The translations under genes and the position numbers were made by a program. DNA of 64,000 bases from Adineta vaga (taxonomy: Eukaryota; Rotifera), in the NCBI GenBank assembly GCA_021613535.1, contig CP075493.1:62001-126000 (forward strand), read 5' to 3'. The notes beneath the pieces were generated by a model. The model did not search any database. It worked only from the letters and a program-made list of their open reading frames with translations, and had not been told where the DNA came from. Numbering within the stretch: position 1 is the stretch's first letter; every line of letters starts with the position of its first letter. This document shows, piece by piece, positions 1 to 11,491 of this stretch.

Positions 1-1230
1 TATACAGACTGTTACAATACTGTGTCCACCTTTGTTTAATTTCGTCATTTGACCGTAACATTGTCCGCTCATGACTTCGTATGATATTTAAGCGAGGTGC
101 AAATTCTTTACTGAGCATTTTTATGAGGCCATATGCTTCTCTTGTATTTTCAATACTTAAACCTTTTTCAGCTTGCTCACGTTAGTCTTGTATCTAATAT
201 TCTTTGTTCTGTCTTGGTGATCTCTTGACGTTGCTACATAGACCTTTATATAGTTGTATATATCCTAAGGAAACGTGTTTTACCTGTTTCAATCTACGTT
301 CTTCGTCAGCTGGTTTTAGTGTTTCTTCTGAAATCCAGTTTTTTAGCTATTCCTTTTGTTGGTACAGTCGCCTCTATCTCTTTTAGCTGTTCCGCTAAAG
401 CGGCGCTATATGATTGGAATACAAATGAATGATCTGAACTTATGTCTGTACTCTGAAATGTTCGACAGATCCTGACCGAGGTCTTCCATCTTTGCTGGAT
501 GAATATCAAGTCAATCATATTCTTGTAAACGCCACCTGGCGATGCCCAAGTCCACTTTCGATTTGATTTACCTTCAAATCTTGTATTACATATGTAGAGA
601 TTGTGCGATCTATATTACCCTTACCAATTTTAGTGTTCTAGTCTCCTGTCAAGATAATTATGTCTCTCTTAGCTGTTCTTGATAATGCTTCTTTGATATA
701 GTTATAGAATGCATTGATATCTTCTTCTGAAGACGAGCAAGTTGGTGCGTATACGTATAATACTGAGATTTTGAATGGTGTTGCATCGAATCGTGCCGAA
801 ATTATTCGTGAGCTGATTGGATTGTATCCTATTAATGCCTTTTTCGCTTGAATGCTCAGTAAGAACCCCAACCCATCCTAGCATGTGAGGACGCTTCTCC
901 TGTCCATCGAACTTCTGAAATACCAATTATATCGTATCTAAACCGTTTCATTTCGTTTCTGAGTAGTTTTAGCTTGCCTACAGCCCATAGCATCTGTACA
1001 TACCATGTTCCTACTGTCAGAGTATATTTGGCAAGTTTTAGTTTTTGCGTGTTTTCGTCGTATATGAATTCTTTCCAGTCGCCAATTTGTTGACTATGTC
1101 CTGGTCATTCGACAGAAAACGCGGACATTGTTTTACCAGCTGTCGTCCGAGCCGGCATGACTTATCTTTGTTATCGTTCATGGTTGGTTTCTTTCGTCTT
1201 ATTCTTTTTACAGACGATGGTATCTGCACC
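1..1230 (-). pseudogene. RTE-type LINE, decayed 5' half (endonuclease domain)
   Basis: Relic of a non-LTR retrotransposon ORF, read on the minus strand and running off the left edge. From about 1025 downward it shows the start of an AP-endonuclease domain (GTWYVQMLW, then GISEVRW), then YAPTCSSSEED and ILTGD (metal-binding Asp of the GDFN-type motif), then IDLIFIQQRW and DISSDHSFV (catalytic SDH motif). Near 40-200 lies the linker before the RT (NDEIKQRWTQYCNSLY). The frame is broken several times (a stop near 866 and shifts near 640 and 520), so it is dead. The region 1038-1229 is probably its N-terminus. The family resembles RTE/BovB (craniofacial development protein 2-like endonucleases). 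It is a different, older lineage from the full-length LINE at 53-56 kb. The RT domain lies outside the window. Confidence 0.8.
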
Positions 1231-1487
1231 CTTTTCGTCTAATGCTCCTCCTTTGCCCGGACTTGTGACTCACACGAAGCTCGCCGAACATCGGCTTCCA
1301 TGTTGGAGTTTCTTTTATGTCATGCTCATTTAAAATGTTTGTACAATTACTGCAGTCATTTTATCTCTTTCTGTCGCTTTAAGGCTGACTTATATACGGT
1401 TTTCCGAACAATCGAATGGAACATCTTTTAGAAACGCAACTAGCTCAAAGCTATGACCTTTGAACACGATATTGAGAAAATCAACAT

Positions 1488-1556
1488 GGAACAAACTGAT
1501 TCCGTGATTTCAGTGATATCAAATGATTTCTGGTGTTGAAATCAGTTTGTCCCCCC
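1488..1556. repeat. Short GATTTCA repeat, copy 1
   Basis: Starts with GGAACAAACTGATT and ends with AAATCAGTTTGTCCC, so the ends are inverted copies. The core is built of TGATTTCA-like words. Related copies lie at about 2796-2922 and 3728-3813. Confidence 0.5.
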
Positions 1557-1950
1557 GTTATCACTTGTATTAGATGGCATAAATGTTAGCATTGTCAGTG
1601 ACATCGATATCGATGAAAAATAGGGTTGAAAGTTCCGAGAGACTAACAACAGATCGAAATACCTAAACATCAGAAGTCTTCTATGAGAATTTATGAAAAA
1701 TCCTTTTCGTCCTGAGGAGGCTTTCTAATACTAAGAGAATAGTCGAAAACTTAAAATAACTAAGGGAAGCGTTGGATTGATGGGTATGAGAGATCTTAGA
1801 CCATACTTAAAAACACTGTCATTTTTGAGAAAATAGCCAATATCTAACAAAATGATGAAGACCCGATTATTTCATTCAAAGAAGGCTGTTAATTTAAGCG
1901 TCCGGTGATTGAAATGTGAAACACAACTACCTGCCTTTTTACTTCATAAA
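1557..1950. other. Spacer, nothing recognised
   Basis: AT-rich sequence without an ORF of note, repeat or RNA gene that I can see. It separates the GATTTCA repeat from the TA-flanked MITE. Confidence 0.4.
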
Positions 1951-1952
1951 TA

Positions 1953-2532
1953 ACGGGTGGCGCAGATTAAATAAACCTCTCAATATTTTCCATTTTCTTC
2001 ATCTATAATTCAGCATAGAAAAAAAAACTTTTTACAGAAAGATTCCTTGTCAAATTCTCGACGAAATGTAGACGTTTTTATTATCTTAAATAATCTTCAT
2101 TATTCTGAGGCACGTGATACAATCTCTTCATCCAAGAACTAGAACTTTCAAGCATAACATTTTTTCGATTTTTTTACTGCTCTTTTTATAATTCTTGTAT
2201 CATTGTTTCTTTAGATGTCATTCTATTTAAAAAAATAAAACAGATGACAAGATGCAGCATGAAAAGCTCTACAATCTACAAACTAAAGTTTATTCTAATT
2301 ATAAGTGTTCTCTTTTCAAATCGAAGCAAAACTCTTTGAAGTTGTAGTTCTTGGACCAACCGATTGTATCACATGTCTCAGAATAATGAAGACTATTTAA
2401 GATAATAAAAATATCTACGTTTTGTAGAGAATTTAACAAGGAATCTTTCTGTAAAAAGTTTTTTTTCTATTCCGAATTACAGATGAAAAAAATTGAAAAT
2501 ATTGAGAGGTTCATTTAATCTGCGCCACCCGT
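1953..2532. mobile_element. MITE with ~170-bp inverted repeats and TA target duplication
   Basis: The left end reads ACGGGTGGCGCAGATTAAAT and the right end is its reverse complement (ATTTAATCTGCGCCACCCGT). The inverted arms extend for about 170-180 bp each (to about 2130 on the left and from about 2365 on the right), around an internal segment of about 235 bp. The element is flanked by TA on both sides (1951-1952 and 2533-2534). A TA duplication and no coding capacity fit a Tc1/mariner-type non-autonomous element. The superfamily is inferred only from the duplication. Confidence 0.8.
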
Positions 2533-2795
2533 TACGAACACATAGTAAAGTCATCAAGCTGAACAACGTATAGAAACTTGTTAGTTAAGTGTGTGATGAT
2601 GCGTGCAGTATGATGAAAATCATATCAGTAACGGAGTAATCTAAATTTCACTTTTAAACTTCAGCTCTCCTTTCATATGATGTTTCATAAAAATTATTAA
2701 TTGATAATACTAACGCTCACCAAAGTTTGATATAAGGTTTTCAGTGGTTGCGAATCTGAATATATCGTTAGTTTGCCACAAGATAGACGACGGAG

Positions 2796-2922
2796 AACAA
2801 AGTGATTTCGTAGTTTCAGTGATTTCAAGTAAACTCACATGTTTCTGCGTGATTTCAGATACTTTTAAGTGATTTCATGGAATTTCAATTCATCTCTAGT
2901 TTTGAAATAAGTTTGTTTCCCA
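2796..2922. repeat. Short GATTTCA repeat, copy 2
   Basis: Begins GAACAAAGTGATTTC and ends TTGAAATAAGTTTGTTTCCC, with several GTGATTTCA words between. It is longer than the copy at 1488-1556. The rest of 2533-3170 shows no gene. Confidence 0.45.
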
Positions 2923-3171
2923 TGACTTTTTGAAACTCTCGCTTAAACTTTTCAATTACACTAATATTACTAACAGAAACAAAACAAATACTTTCCTATG
3001 CGATAACTATGAAAAGCGAGTAGCTCCCTTATCAGGCCATCACCAGACTCGATTGGTAGCATAGCTTATCAAGGACTTCCAACACGCATATATTATACGC
3101 GTTCAGGGGATGTGCCTATGCAATCACTCTTAGAAGTTCTGCTCATATCCCTAGTAGGTGTTTCGAGGACG

Positions 3172-3660
3172 TCTCGACTATACCTGCGATATGAATAATT
3201 AGAGTCCTAACTATAACTACATAAGTGCCATAAGGGGCTCTAACTATGCCTTCCATCCATATCCATTATTAGAGCACTCAACTATACTTCCAATATGCGC
3301 TATGTTGGATTCTAATTATGGGTCTTATAGACACTATGAGAGGTCTCAACTATATATCCGGATTCCATGATAGATGCTCCCGCGACATTTGATCCCGAGG
3401 GCCAGATCAAGTCCTAATGAAAATCGAAAATTACTCTCTCTGTCACCTTCACTCAGACTTGCACCTACACCCTCAACTATTAGGGGAACATATGTCGCTT
3501 GGGAGCAATTCCCTCAAGAGCAACAGTCGTGTTATCATATATCCAGTGAGCGCTATGAGTATCCTGACTATTTCTCCTATGTACATCCGGAGGGATCTCG
3601 ACTATACTTCTGATATGTATTATCAGGCGCCTCCAGTATGTCCTTGCTATGCGTATTGAA
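3172..3660. repeat. Degenerate 33-37 bp tandem array
   Basis: The word TCTNAACTAT recurs at about 3172, 3205, 3238, 3275, 3311 and 3344, each time followed by a variant of ACTTCCRATATG and TATTAGAG. A further unit (TCTCGACTATACTTCTGATATG) lies near 3597. Units are diverged, so this is an old array. Two open frames (3374-3613 and 3417-3659) cross it but look fortuitous. Confidence 0.5.
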
Positions 3661-3727
3661 ACTAAGAGATACGAAGTACTTTTATATTTCTATTATTTCA
3701 TTAGTTTCTAGTATTTAGGTATCGTCC

Positions 3728-3813
3728 CGAATGATTTCATGTGATTTTCGACTACGGGCGATTTCAGATGATTTCAACGTGTTTTCAGTGTTTGAAATCA
3801 GTTTGTTGCCCCT
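3728..3813. repeat. Short GATTTCA repeat, copy 3
   Basis: Contains ATGATTTCATGTGATTTTC and ends TTTGAAATCAGTTTGTTGCC, the same terminal word as copies 1 and 2. The following 3814-4220 holds nothing I recognise. Confidence 0.45.
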
Positions 3814-4224
3814 TGGAGAAAATACTACTGCCGCCATTGTATTCTGTCCATCTTCATTCCTTTAGTTCAAAGTATGGCCTTCTACTTGAGTGAAAGATAC
3901 CGATTTTCGTATATCGACTTATTTTAAGTACATCTCGATATCAGAAATCTGGCTAAATAAATGAATGATGTTCATCTATATGTGCATGTAGCATATCTGT
4001 TCGGTTGTAAACTTCAATTTTTTAAAATTCAGTATAGAGGTTCGTGCGTCGGGAGCGATTTCATCTCTTCTCTCTGTTGTATTCTCGTCTGTTCATCTCA
4101 TACTCTCCTCTTCTTTCCTACATAAACGTGTATTTTACTATGAAGTAGAAAAATTCTGGATATATAATGTAACTTGTAAACATTTATAATATGAGCGGCG
4201 ATGAGATATTTATCCATTTTGTCG

Positions 4225-5030
4225 TCACAGTTTTGATATAAAATACAAATAATGGGCGTCGAAGAAAGAATGGGCCTCTGCGTATGCTGAAGATTCCTCC
4301 TTTATTATTCCTGCGATTAAAGAACGTTTTTTTATCAGAAGATAGTGCTTGAAATTCTCTACAAAACCATGTGCGGTTGAATACTAAAACATTATTAAAC
4401 AAGTTCGAAAAATGGTGAAATTAGAGACATACAAAAAGTAAGAAAGAGTAATTGATTAGGCATAATAAACAGCCGCCCTTTGTAGTCTACTGTTTTGCCA
4501 CTTATTTCGCTTCATAACAAAAAATTATACTACAAGATGCTCTGTGCAAAGGACTACAAACTACACACAATAATTTATTTTATGATGCAGTTTATTTTTT
4601 CAGAATAGACAAAATCTTGAGCAATGAAATTTAAATCAAACGAAATTATATTTTTTTTTGTGATAAGATGAATTGATCTTTCTCTTGCAACTTTTCAAAA
4701 TAATGTTTTTTTTTGTAAACTATAGTGCTTTTTACGCCCGCATCCTTTGGCACATTTTATTTGCTTAATAAGATGGAGCAAATGACACAAAAATGAGATG
4801 GAGCCGTTTAGCCCATTGCTGTGTACACCTTTTTCTATGCCTCTGATTGTATCTTTTTCGCATATGTTTAATAACGTGTGATATTTCGATCATACATGGT
4901 TTTTTTTAGAGAATTTCAAGCACTATCTTTTCGTAAAAAGGTTCTTAGACCACCTGAATGATAAAGGAGAAATCTTCAAAATAATCAGAGATCCATTCGT
5001 TCTGGAACAGCCGTTATTTTCAGATTTATA
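4225..5030. mobile_element. Diverged inverted-repeat element (~800 bp)
   Basis: The segment 4225-4385 is repeated inverted at about 4890-5030. Shared words include GATAGTGCTTGAAATTCTCT and AAGATTYCTCCTTTATYATTC. The arms have many substitutions. The centre (4390-4885) has no ORF. No clean target duplication is visible, so the exact ends are approximate. Confidence 0.6.
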
Positions 5031-6028
5031 GAGTCAGAGTTTGGATTGAGGCTAATGCAAATATTTGGTAAGAAACATCCTATAGACTTCAAGTTGAGAT
5101 GAGTTTGTGGCATTTGTCAAGAAAGCTATAAAATATCTTCGTTTTAGGATGCTATCATATACAGATATATCGAAACAAATAATTTTACATTAAGGGAACA
5201 GCAATCTTTTCGGAATGAAAACTTATGTCGAAATGCAAATTCATTTATTTTTCTCACTCTTTAATACTCCATATAAAGTTATATCTGAAAAGATGGCTTA
5301 AGAACATGTTTTTGTTGAAGTTTTCGACTACACTTAGTTTTTTTCTAGATTTGAACCGTCGTTTCGAGTTATGCAATGAACGAATCAAGTTTTTTTTCAG
5401 TTTATGTTATCCGCACTTTACCCAGTTTAGTATTGTACAGAACGTAAATTTTTACCGTCATGTATAGTACAGAACCTAAAATATTTTATCGTCATGTGTA
5501 ATACTATATACGCTCTCACTGCTCTTCGATTACTTATTCATGCTTCGACGATTTTTTCCTTCGTTTTTTTATGAAGAATCGACGCGTAGAATAAAATAGC
5601 GACCATTACATTTCATATACGGCTTGATAGTAGTATGAAGCAAAATAATATGACGCTGCATTATGATCATCATGAGAAGGCCTATATGAACAAGAACGTG
5701 ATTTTGGTATCGGTAGAATATCACAGAAAGAGTTTTAATATGATATACTCGGTATTTTTTCTCAATTCTAGGTTGGTTAAGTAATACAGATGTATAAATG
5801 ATATCACGCTTATGGCAAAATGATATATCATACATCATTCGTTCTTGAAGCTCAAAAAATGTAAGTAATTTATCTATGTAGTTGTAAAGTATTATGCATT
5901 ATAACTACCTTAATATTTGATCAAACGTTGTAAAACATTCTGATTGAATATCATAATATTCATATTAATCCTATCCTGCTTTTGCGCGCTATGATACCCA
6001 TTCTATAAAAAAATTCGATTCTTTAGAA
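5031..6028. other. Gene-free spacer
   Basis: AT-rich, with only short chance frames (for example 5225-5467 plus and 5569-5838 minus). These are rich in Phe, Ile and Tyr, as random AT-rich sequence would give, and match no family I know. No repeat structure seen. Confidence 0.4.
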
Positions 6029-6032
6029 GTAA

Positions 6033-6649
6033 CGAGGGAGGGTCACTCACTGTCCAGTCGCTTTTCAGTTGATATTTTGGCCACAGGTAAGAGACTCTAA
6101 GCCTAGGATAATCCTATGAGGATATGAGCTGGTAGATGTTTGGCATAGAGTTATGGGCTTTTTACCGACTTTTTACCCCTTTGTCGATATTGAGCAAAAT
6201 ATTAAACAACGGAGTTTTCAACTGAAATTTGGACCATAGATAGGTCCAATCATCATTAAAGTATTCTGAAAGTTCCAGCCGAAAAAAATGTTCCTTTATG
6301 AAAATATTGGATTTTGAAGTAATCTGACAATTTGCATATAGTGTGTTGCAAGTGATTATCTTCTCATAAATCAATATCTCTATAAAAGAAAAGTTTTTTC
6401 GACTGAAACTTTCAGAATACTCTACTAATGATTAGACTTAACTATAGCCCGAATTTCAGTTGGAAACTCCACTCTTTAGTTTTTTTTGTTCAATATCGAC
6501 AAAAGCGTAAAAGTTTGGTAGAAGGTCCACATCTTGGCGCCAAAAGTCTAGCGGCCCATATCTTCGTCAAATTGTTCTACCCATACAGCCCCCTCCCTAT
6601 GGATAACATATTAACTGAAAAGCGATTGAACAGTTAGCGAACTCCCTCG
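6033..6649. mobile_element. Foldback element with TAA flanks
   Basis: Left end CGAGGGAGGGTCACTCACTG, right end the reverse complement type (GTTAGCGAACTCCCTCG). The arms continue through the words CGCTTTTCAGTT and TCGATATTGARCAAAA for roughly 180 bp. The trinucleotide TAA follows or precedes both ends (6030-6032 and 6650-6652), which would suit a 3-bp target duplication. No transposase is present. The open frames inside (6162-6374 minus, 6428-6637 plus) are the two arms read outward. Confidence 0.65.
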
Positions 6650-6929
6650 TAACAAACATTTAAAGCCCAATTTTATGTAAATCCAAAGCCAATCAATTCT
6701 ACTTTTCATAGGCTCTAAGTTGATATGCAATCGATCCTTAAATATTTCTTAGTTCAAAAAGAACCAGATTTTTGTAAGATGAGCGTTATAGCGCCCAGAG
6801 GACAGCAAAAGGATTAATATTTGTATGCACTAGTTTATGGATGTTGATATTCATGGGTTAAAAGTGTTTACCTGCTATTGTATCGGCTTTTTGAAGATTC
6901 AATACATCCTATTGAGACGTGAAAAACCT

Positions 6930-7290
6930 CGAGCATTGAGTTGTTTCAAGCCTTCCAATCACAGTTTTGAGCATTTTGCGAGGAACAGTCACCAACTGTT
7001 CATTTGCTTTTGGATTGATATTCTGGTTATAGGCGAGAGATTATAAGACTCGAAGAGTCCTAAACCCCCCTGCATAATAGAAGACCCCGAGTCTTCTAAT
7101 ACGCAGGGGTTTTAGGAAAACTAGGGCCGCTAGGTTTTTTGTGTGGAGTTATGGATTTTTAACCGCTTTTTCAGTATTGAGCGAAAAAGCTTTTCAGCGC
7201 AATCTATCTTGGGGCTAAAATGTGCAACTCACCTACCCTATTTGCGATTATAGCGTGTACGTGAGGCTTTACTTGAAACTGAGCCACACC
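6930..7290. repeat. Solo arm related to the 6033-6649 foldback
   Basis: The words TGCGAGGAACAGTCACCAAC, TTGATATTCTGGTTATAGGC and GTGTGGAGTTATGGATTTTT align in order with the left arm of the element at 6033-6649, but with a hairpin insertion (7058-7117). Only one arm is recognisable. Confidence 0.5.
7058..7117. repeat. 60-bp imperfect hairpin
   Basis: Left stem TCCTAAACCCCCCTGCATAA continues to GAAGAC at 7085. The right stem, 7091-7117, is GTCTTCTAATACGCAGGGGT followed by TTTAGGA. The loop is about 5 nt (CCCGA). About 24 of 28 positions pair. Confidence 0.75.
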
Positions 7291-7794
7291 TAAAATTGAA
7301 TTTTATTTATGATAAGTTTGTGTTTGTAATGGATTCCGTTTGTAATCGAGGATCGGAGAGAGGATTGGGCGAAATTTCTCGACGTGAAATTTAGATTCGT
7401 TTTTTTGTTTTCTCAATAAATAAATATGTGGCTTCCACAAAATATCAATTCAAAAGTGAATGGATAGTCGGTGACTGTTTCCTATTAGTCAACTTTTCCG
7501 ATAAAACACGTTAGTCGGAGTAATTTGTATTAATGTCTTGTCCATACTAAACTCATAAAGCATCGTACCAACTTGAAATCGCATTACTTTCTTTTATAGG
7601 TATGACACTAATATTTGTCCAATCTTAAACGCAGATTAAATCTGAAAAAGTTGATACGAAACTTGACACTTAAAAACGAAGGATTCTCTATTTATATTTA
7701 CAACGAATGGATTATTACACAACTTTGAAAACCAATTCTGTTCGAAACATTAATCGCTTGAATAAACTTTCTTTTAAACTAACACAGTTAAACC
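7291..7794. other. Gene-free spacer before the minisatellite
   Basis: No gene or clear repeat seen. The last 20 bases (AACTAACACAGTTAAACC) resemble the end of the repeat unit that follows. Confidence 0.35.
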
Positions 7795-8738
7795 ACGGGT
7801 AGAACACTGTCGAGGCACTAGTGTTGGTGGAACTAAGGCTCTTGCACTAACATAAATCAAAAACGGGTAGAACACTGTCGAGGCACTAGTGTTGGTGGAA
7901 CTAAGGCTCTTGCACTAACATAAATCAAAAACGGGTAGAACACTGTCGAGGCACTAGTGTTGGTGGAACTAAGGCTCTTGCACTAACATAAATCAAAAAC
8001 GGGTAGAACACTGTCGAGGCACTAGTGTTGGTGGAACTAAGGCTCTTGCACTAACATAAATCAAAAACGGGTAGAACACTGTCGAGGCACTAGTGTTGGT
8101 GGAACTAAGGCTCTTGCACTAACATAAATCAAAAACGGGTAGAACACTGTCGAGGCACTAGTGTTGGTGGAACTAAGGCTCTTGCACTAACATAAATCAA
8201 AAACGGGTAGAACACTGTCGAGGCACTAGTGTTGGTGGAACTAAGGCTCTTGCACTAACATAAATCAAAAACGGGTAGAACACTGTCGAGGCACTAGTGT
8301 TGGTGGAACTAAGGCTCTTGCACTAACATAAATCAAAAAACGGGTAGAACACTGTCGAGGCACTAGTGTTGGTGGAACTAAGGCTCTTGCACTAACATAA
8401 ATCAAAAACGGGTAGAACACTGTCGAGGCACTAGTGTTGGTGGAACTAAGGCTCTTGCACTAACATAAATCAAAAACGGGTAGAACACTGTCGAGGCACT
8501 AGTGTTGGTGGAACTAAGGCTCTTGCACTAACATAAATCAAAAACGGGTAGAACACTGTCGAGGCACTAGTGTTGGTGGAACTAAGGCTCTTGCACTAAC
8601 ATAAATCAAAAACGGGTAGAACACTGTCGAGGCACTAGTGTTGGTGGAACTAAGGCTCTTGTACTAACACAAATCAAAAACGGGTAGAACACTGTCGAGG
8701 CACTAGTGTTGGTGGAACTAAGGCTCTTGCACTAACAG
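7795..8738. repeat. 68-bp minisatellite, 14 near-identical copies
   Basis: The unit begins ACGGGTAGAACACTGTCGAG and contains the palindrome CACTAGTG and the words GGTGGAACTAAGGCTCTTG and CACTAACATAAATCAAAA. Unit starts fall every 68 bp from 7795 to 8680, with one extra A (about 8335). Copy 13 differs by two substitutions (GTACTAACAC for GCACTAACAT). The last copy stops after CACTAACA. Near-identity indicates recent amplification or homogenisation. It is not a CRISPR array because the copies are directly adjacent, with no variable spacers. Confidence 0.95.
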
Positions 8739-9895
8739 CGTCTAAGCAATTGAACAGAAAACTGGTTTTCGATTTGTGCTTTCCATGGATATTAGCGAAC
8801 AAGAACGTAACAACTGAGTAACATGGTTTGAAGATACAATTCAAACGGCAGTCAACTTCATTTCAATACCGATTAAACCAAGGTAAACCAGCATTTCTAG
8901 ACATCCTAGTATAATATTCAGAGGGGAAAACGTGGATGCTACTCATAAATAGTCTACTAGAAATTGTGTATATTGCGGTAGAGCGCTGCATTATATTGCA
9001 TTCTGTGATAATATACCTCATATACATGAAATAGGAAGAAGAATAAGGATGAATACACTGTCTTTACGAGGCACGCACTTTGGAGCCAGGAACGGAGTTG
9101 CAGCAGACTATTTTGTGAAAGACTGATATTATGCCATTTACGGGAAAATGTAATATGGTTAAAGGATGGTTCTACATAAAGATACATTCAGCCATATCTG
9201 TTAAATTGTGTTATAATATAGCAACAGTATTTATAATTAGAACTAGTACCTAAGAAGTTTATTTGTCGCTTTGAAAAAGGAGGAAGGAAGAACAAAAGTT
9301 TTCAGTCAGCTTGTGCCATATCTGTGTTCTTTTCTGTACCGTAAGCGTGTCAAAATGGCTCTATAAAGTGACCAAACGGTGAAGGGGATTTCATACGATA
9401 TCGAGTATGAAAAAGGTTTCGATATCTAACTTTCTCGTCTGTGTCTTCATATGCAGGTAAGTAAAAGTGCACCCTGGTATGGACACGCGCATCTGAACAT
9501 CATATTCTTTGAAATTTCGAGCTGATGAAATGGTCCAACATGTAACGCACAATTGTTCGTTTACCGATACTTCTATCTTTTCGTAAGCTGAATCTCTACA
9601 CTAAAATGAATAATAAGAACCGTTAGAAGAAAAATACTTGTATAAGAGGGAACTACGAAATTAACATCTCACCCTACACATAATCAGGTATTTAATTGCT
9701 GTGATCTTCCTAGTCGTTTACTTTTCTTATTTTCAATAGTGATCATAATATTTTAACAAAAACAGAAAAGCTGAAGTATTTTCTTCCATCTTGCTACACG
9801 CGTATTTTAGAATAGTCTTTCCATGTCATCACCATAAGAAGAAAATGCACAAAAGTTTGTATAAATCATACTGCGAACTTCCCACGGAAAAGTTT
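8739..9895. other. Gene-free stretch
   Basis: No coding region or clear repeat seen. The frame 8957-9187 (minus) has no recognisable features. A short inverted word (GATATCGAGTATG / GGTTTCGATATC) lies near 9398-9426. Confidence 0.35.
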
Positions 9896-10460
9896 TTTTA
9901 ACGAAACCGCTGATATCAGCGGTTTTTTAGGACAGCGGTAATAGTAAACTCCGATGTACCAACTATTGACCGCGGTTTCACATATTGTGGTTATAACTGT
10001 TTTCATAAAACCGCCGTGTGAGTGCCAGAAACCCCGTTTTTCTCATATCGCAACTATAATTGGTTTCACAAAACCGCGGTGTGGGTCCTATTAAGCGCGT
10101 TTTGCTTTAACCGCGGTGTACTAGCTTACGAACGCGGTTCATCAATCAAAAACAGAATGTGTAAAGACTTAGAGGATGTCGTGCCCTGTTTTTTCGTAAA
10201 TTTTTGCATAAATCTTCTTGTGTGGCTCAGTCAGTAAAGAATGACATAGGAGTTCAATGGGGCTTGAAAAAGTTCCTACAAAGCCCCTCGAAGCGCAGCC
10301 ATCTCTGATGATGGAGAGGATAACCTGGTTTACCTTGGGTGAACTCAGGTGTGTGGAGTTTCGAAACCGCGGTTTTCAGCGTTTTTCTTTTCACCGCGGA
10401 AGTCAGGCCATTAATGATGGTATCGAACACCGCCTCAAACCGCGGTTTTCTGCCTTTTTT
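9896..10460. repeat. Cluster of AAACCGCGGTTT palindromes
   Basis: Begins with a perfect palindrome AAACCGCTGATATCAGCGGT(TT). CCGCGG or a close variant then recurs roughly every 40-100 bp (for example GACCGCGGTTTC, AAACCGCGGTGTG, TAACCGCGGTG, AAACCGCGGTTTTC twice). Two overlapping open frames (10257-10538, 10339-10599) run through the patch but show no domain, and I do not call them genes. Confidence 0.7.
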
Positions 10461-11491
10461 CTCGTGGGTTCGTCAAGGTTTTTCGGATTTCTTTTCGACA
10501 AAATCAACAGTGATTCGCTTTGGAGAAGAACGTTGTAAATTGTTTCAACAATCGGAACAATTTTGTATAATCCGCACTATAAAGTCGAATCTTCGTTAGC
10601 CCTTTAACGACGATATTGCTCACCAATGGCACATACTCTAATTTGTGAACGTTAGTCAGCAATAAAAATAAAATGTTTTCTGAACATGTCTTCGAGTAGA
10701 AGATATTTGCGCTCATTTTTTATCCTGAAATGGTCATAATAGATAGCTCCGCAAGGTCTAATAGACTGAGAAATTTTCTAAGAACTTCACCTCTTGAGGA
10801 CGAGGTTACTATGCAAACACATCAAAGTTTTGAAACTTATAAGTTAATCTATTCATTTCAAAGAGGGTAGATGAGAATATTATATATGTACCAGTATCAT
10901 GAGACATAATTAGGGTCATATCAATTACTTGCACTAGCACGTAAAGTATTAATGAATTATAAGACACTTGCAATTGTCCATTCGGAGCTGATTCATAGCT
11001 GGACGCATATATGCGTCTTCCGTCCTCAGGGGATTAATTCTTTTCGTAAAAGACTGCGCAAGGAAGTACGCTAATTACTAATCATTAGTTTAGCATGTAA
11101 AGTTCTGCTTTTTCCGTTAATCTCTTTGCATTTGAGTTTAATCTAGGAAAAACATTTTTTGCAAACTTTTCAAAATCCCATCACTCCCGAAAGAGTTAAA
11201 TAAACTGTATGCTCTCAGCTACTTAGATTACCTTTTATTAGATAGATCAGAAAACAACAAATTGTTTGGTTTCATTGATTTATACACTTAAAATTCCGAC
11301 ACTTCGACCCAGAGATAGATATAATATCCAACCTGAATTTTCTAGACAAGCAGCACGATTTCTAATCATATGAGATTAGTTTTTTGGAGTTTTTTTTGTA
11401 AAAACTCATTCAGTGTAGAGACAAAATTCTAATAAGTAAAATATTTTGTGCAGGTTTATATGCGTCGAAAGTAGATAAACTATTCAGTATA
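10461..11491. other. Gene-free stretch
   Basis: No gene, RNA or repeat structure recognised. Confidence 0.35.

Noticed and set aside
7795-8738. Possible CRISPR array
   Set aside because: Units are directly adjacent and identical over their whole 68 bp. There are no spacers and the setting is eukaryotic.
10022-10599. Overlapping 71-93 aa frames in the CCGCGG patch
   Set aside because: Frames follow the palindromic repeats. No domain, no splice context, several frames equally open.
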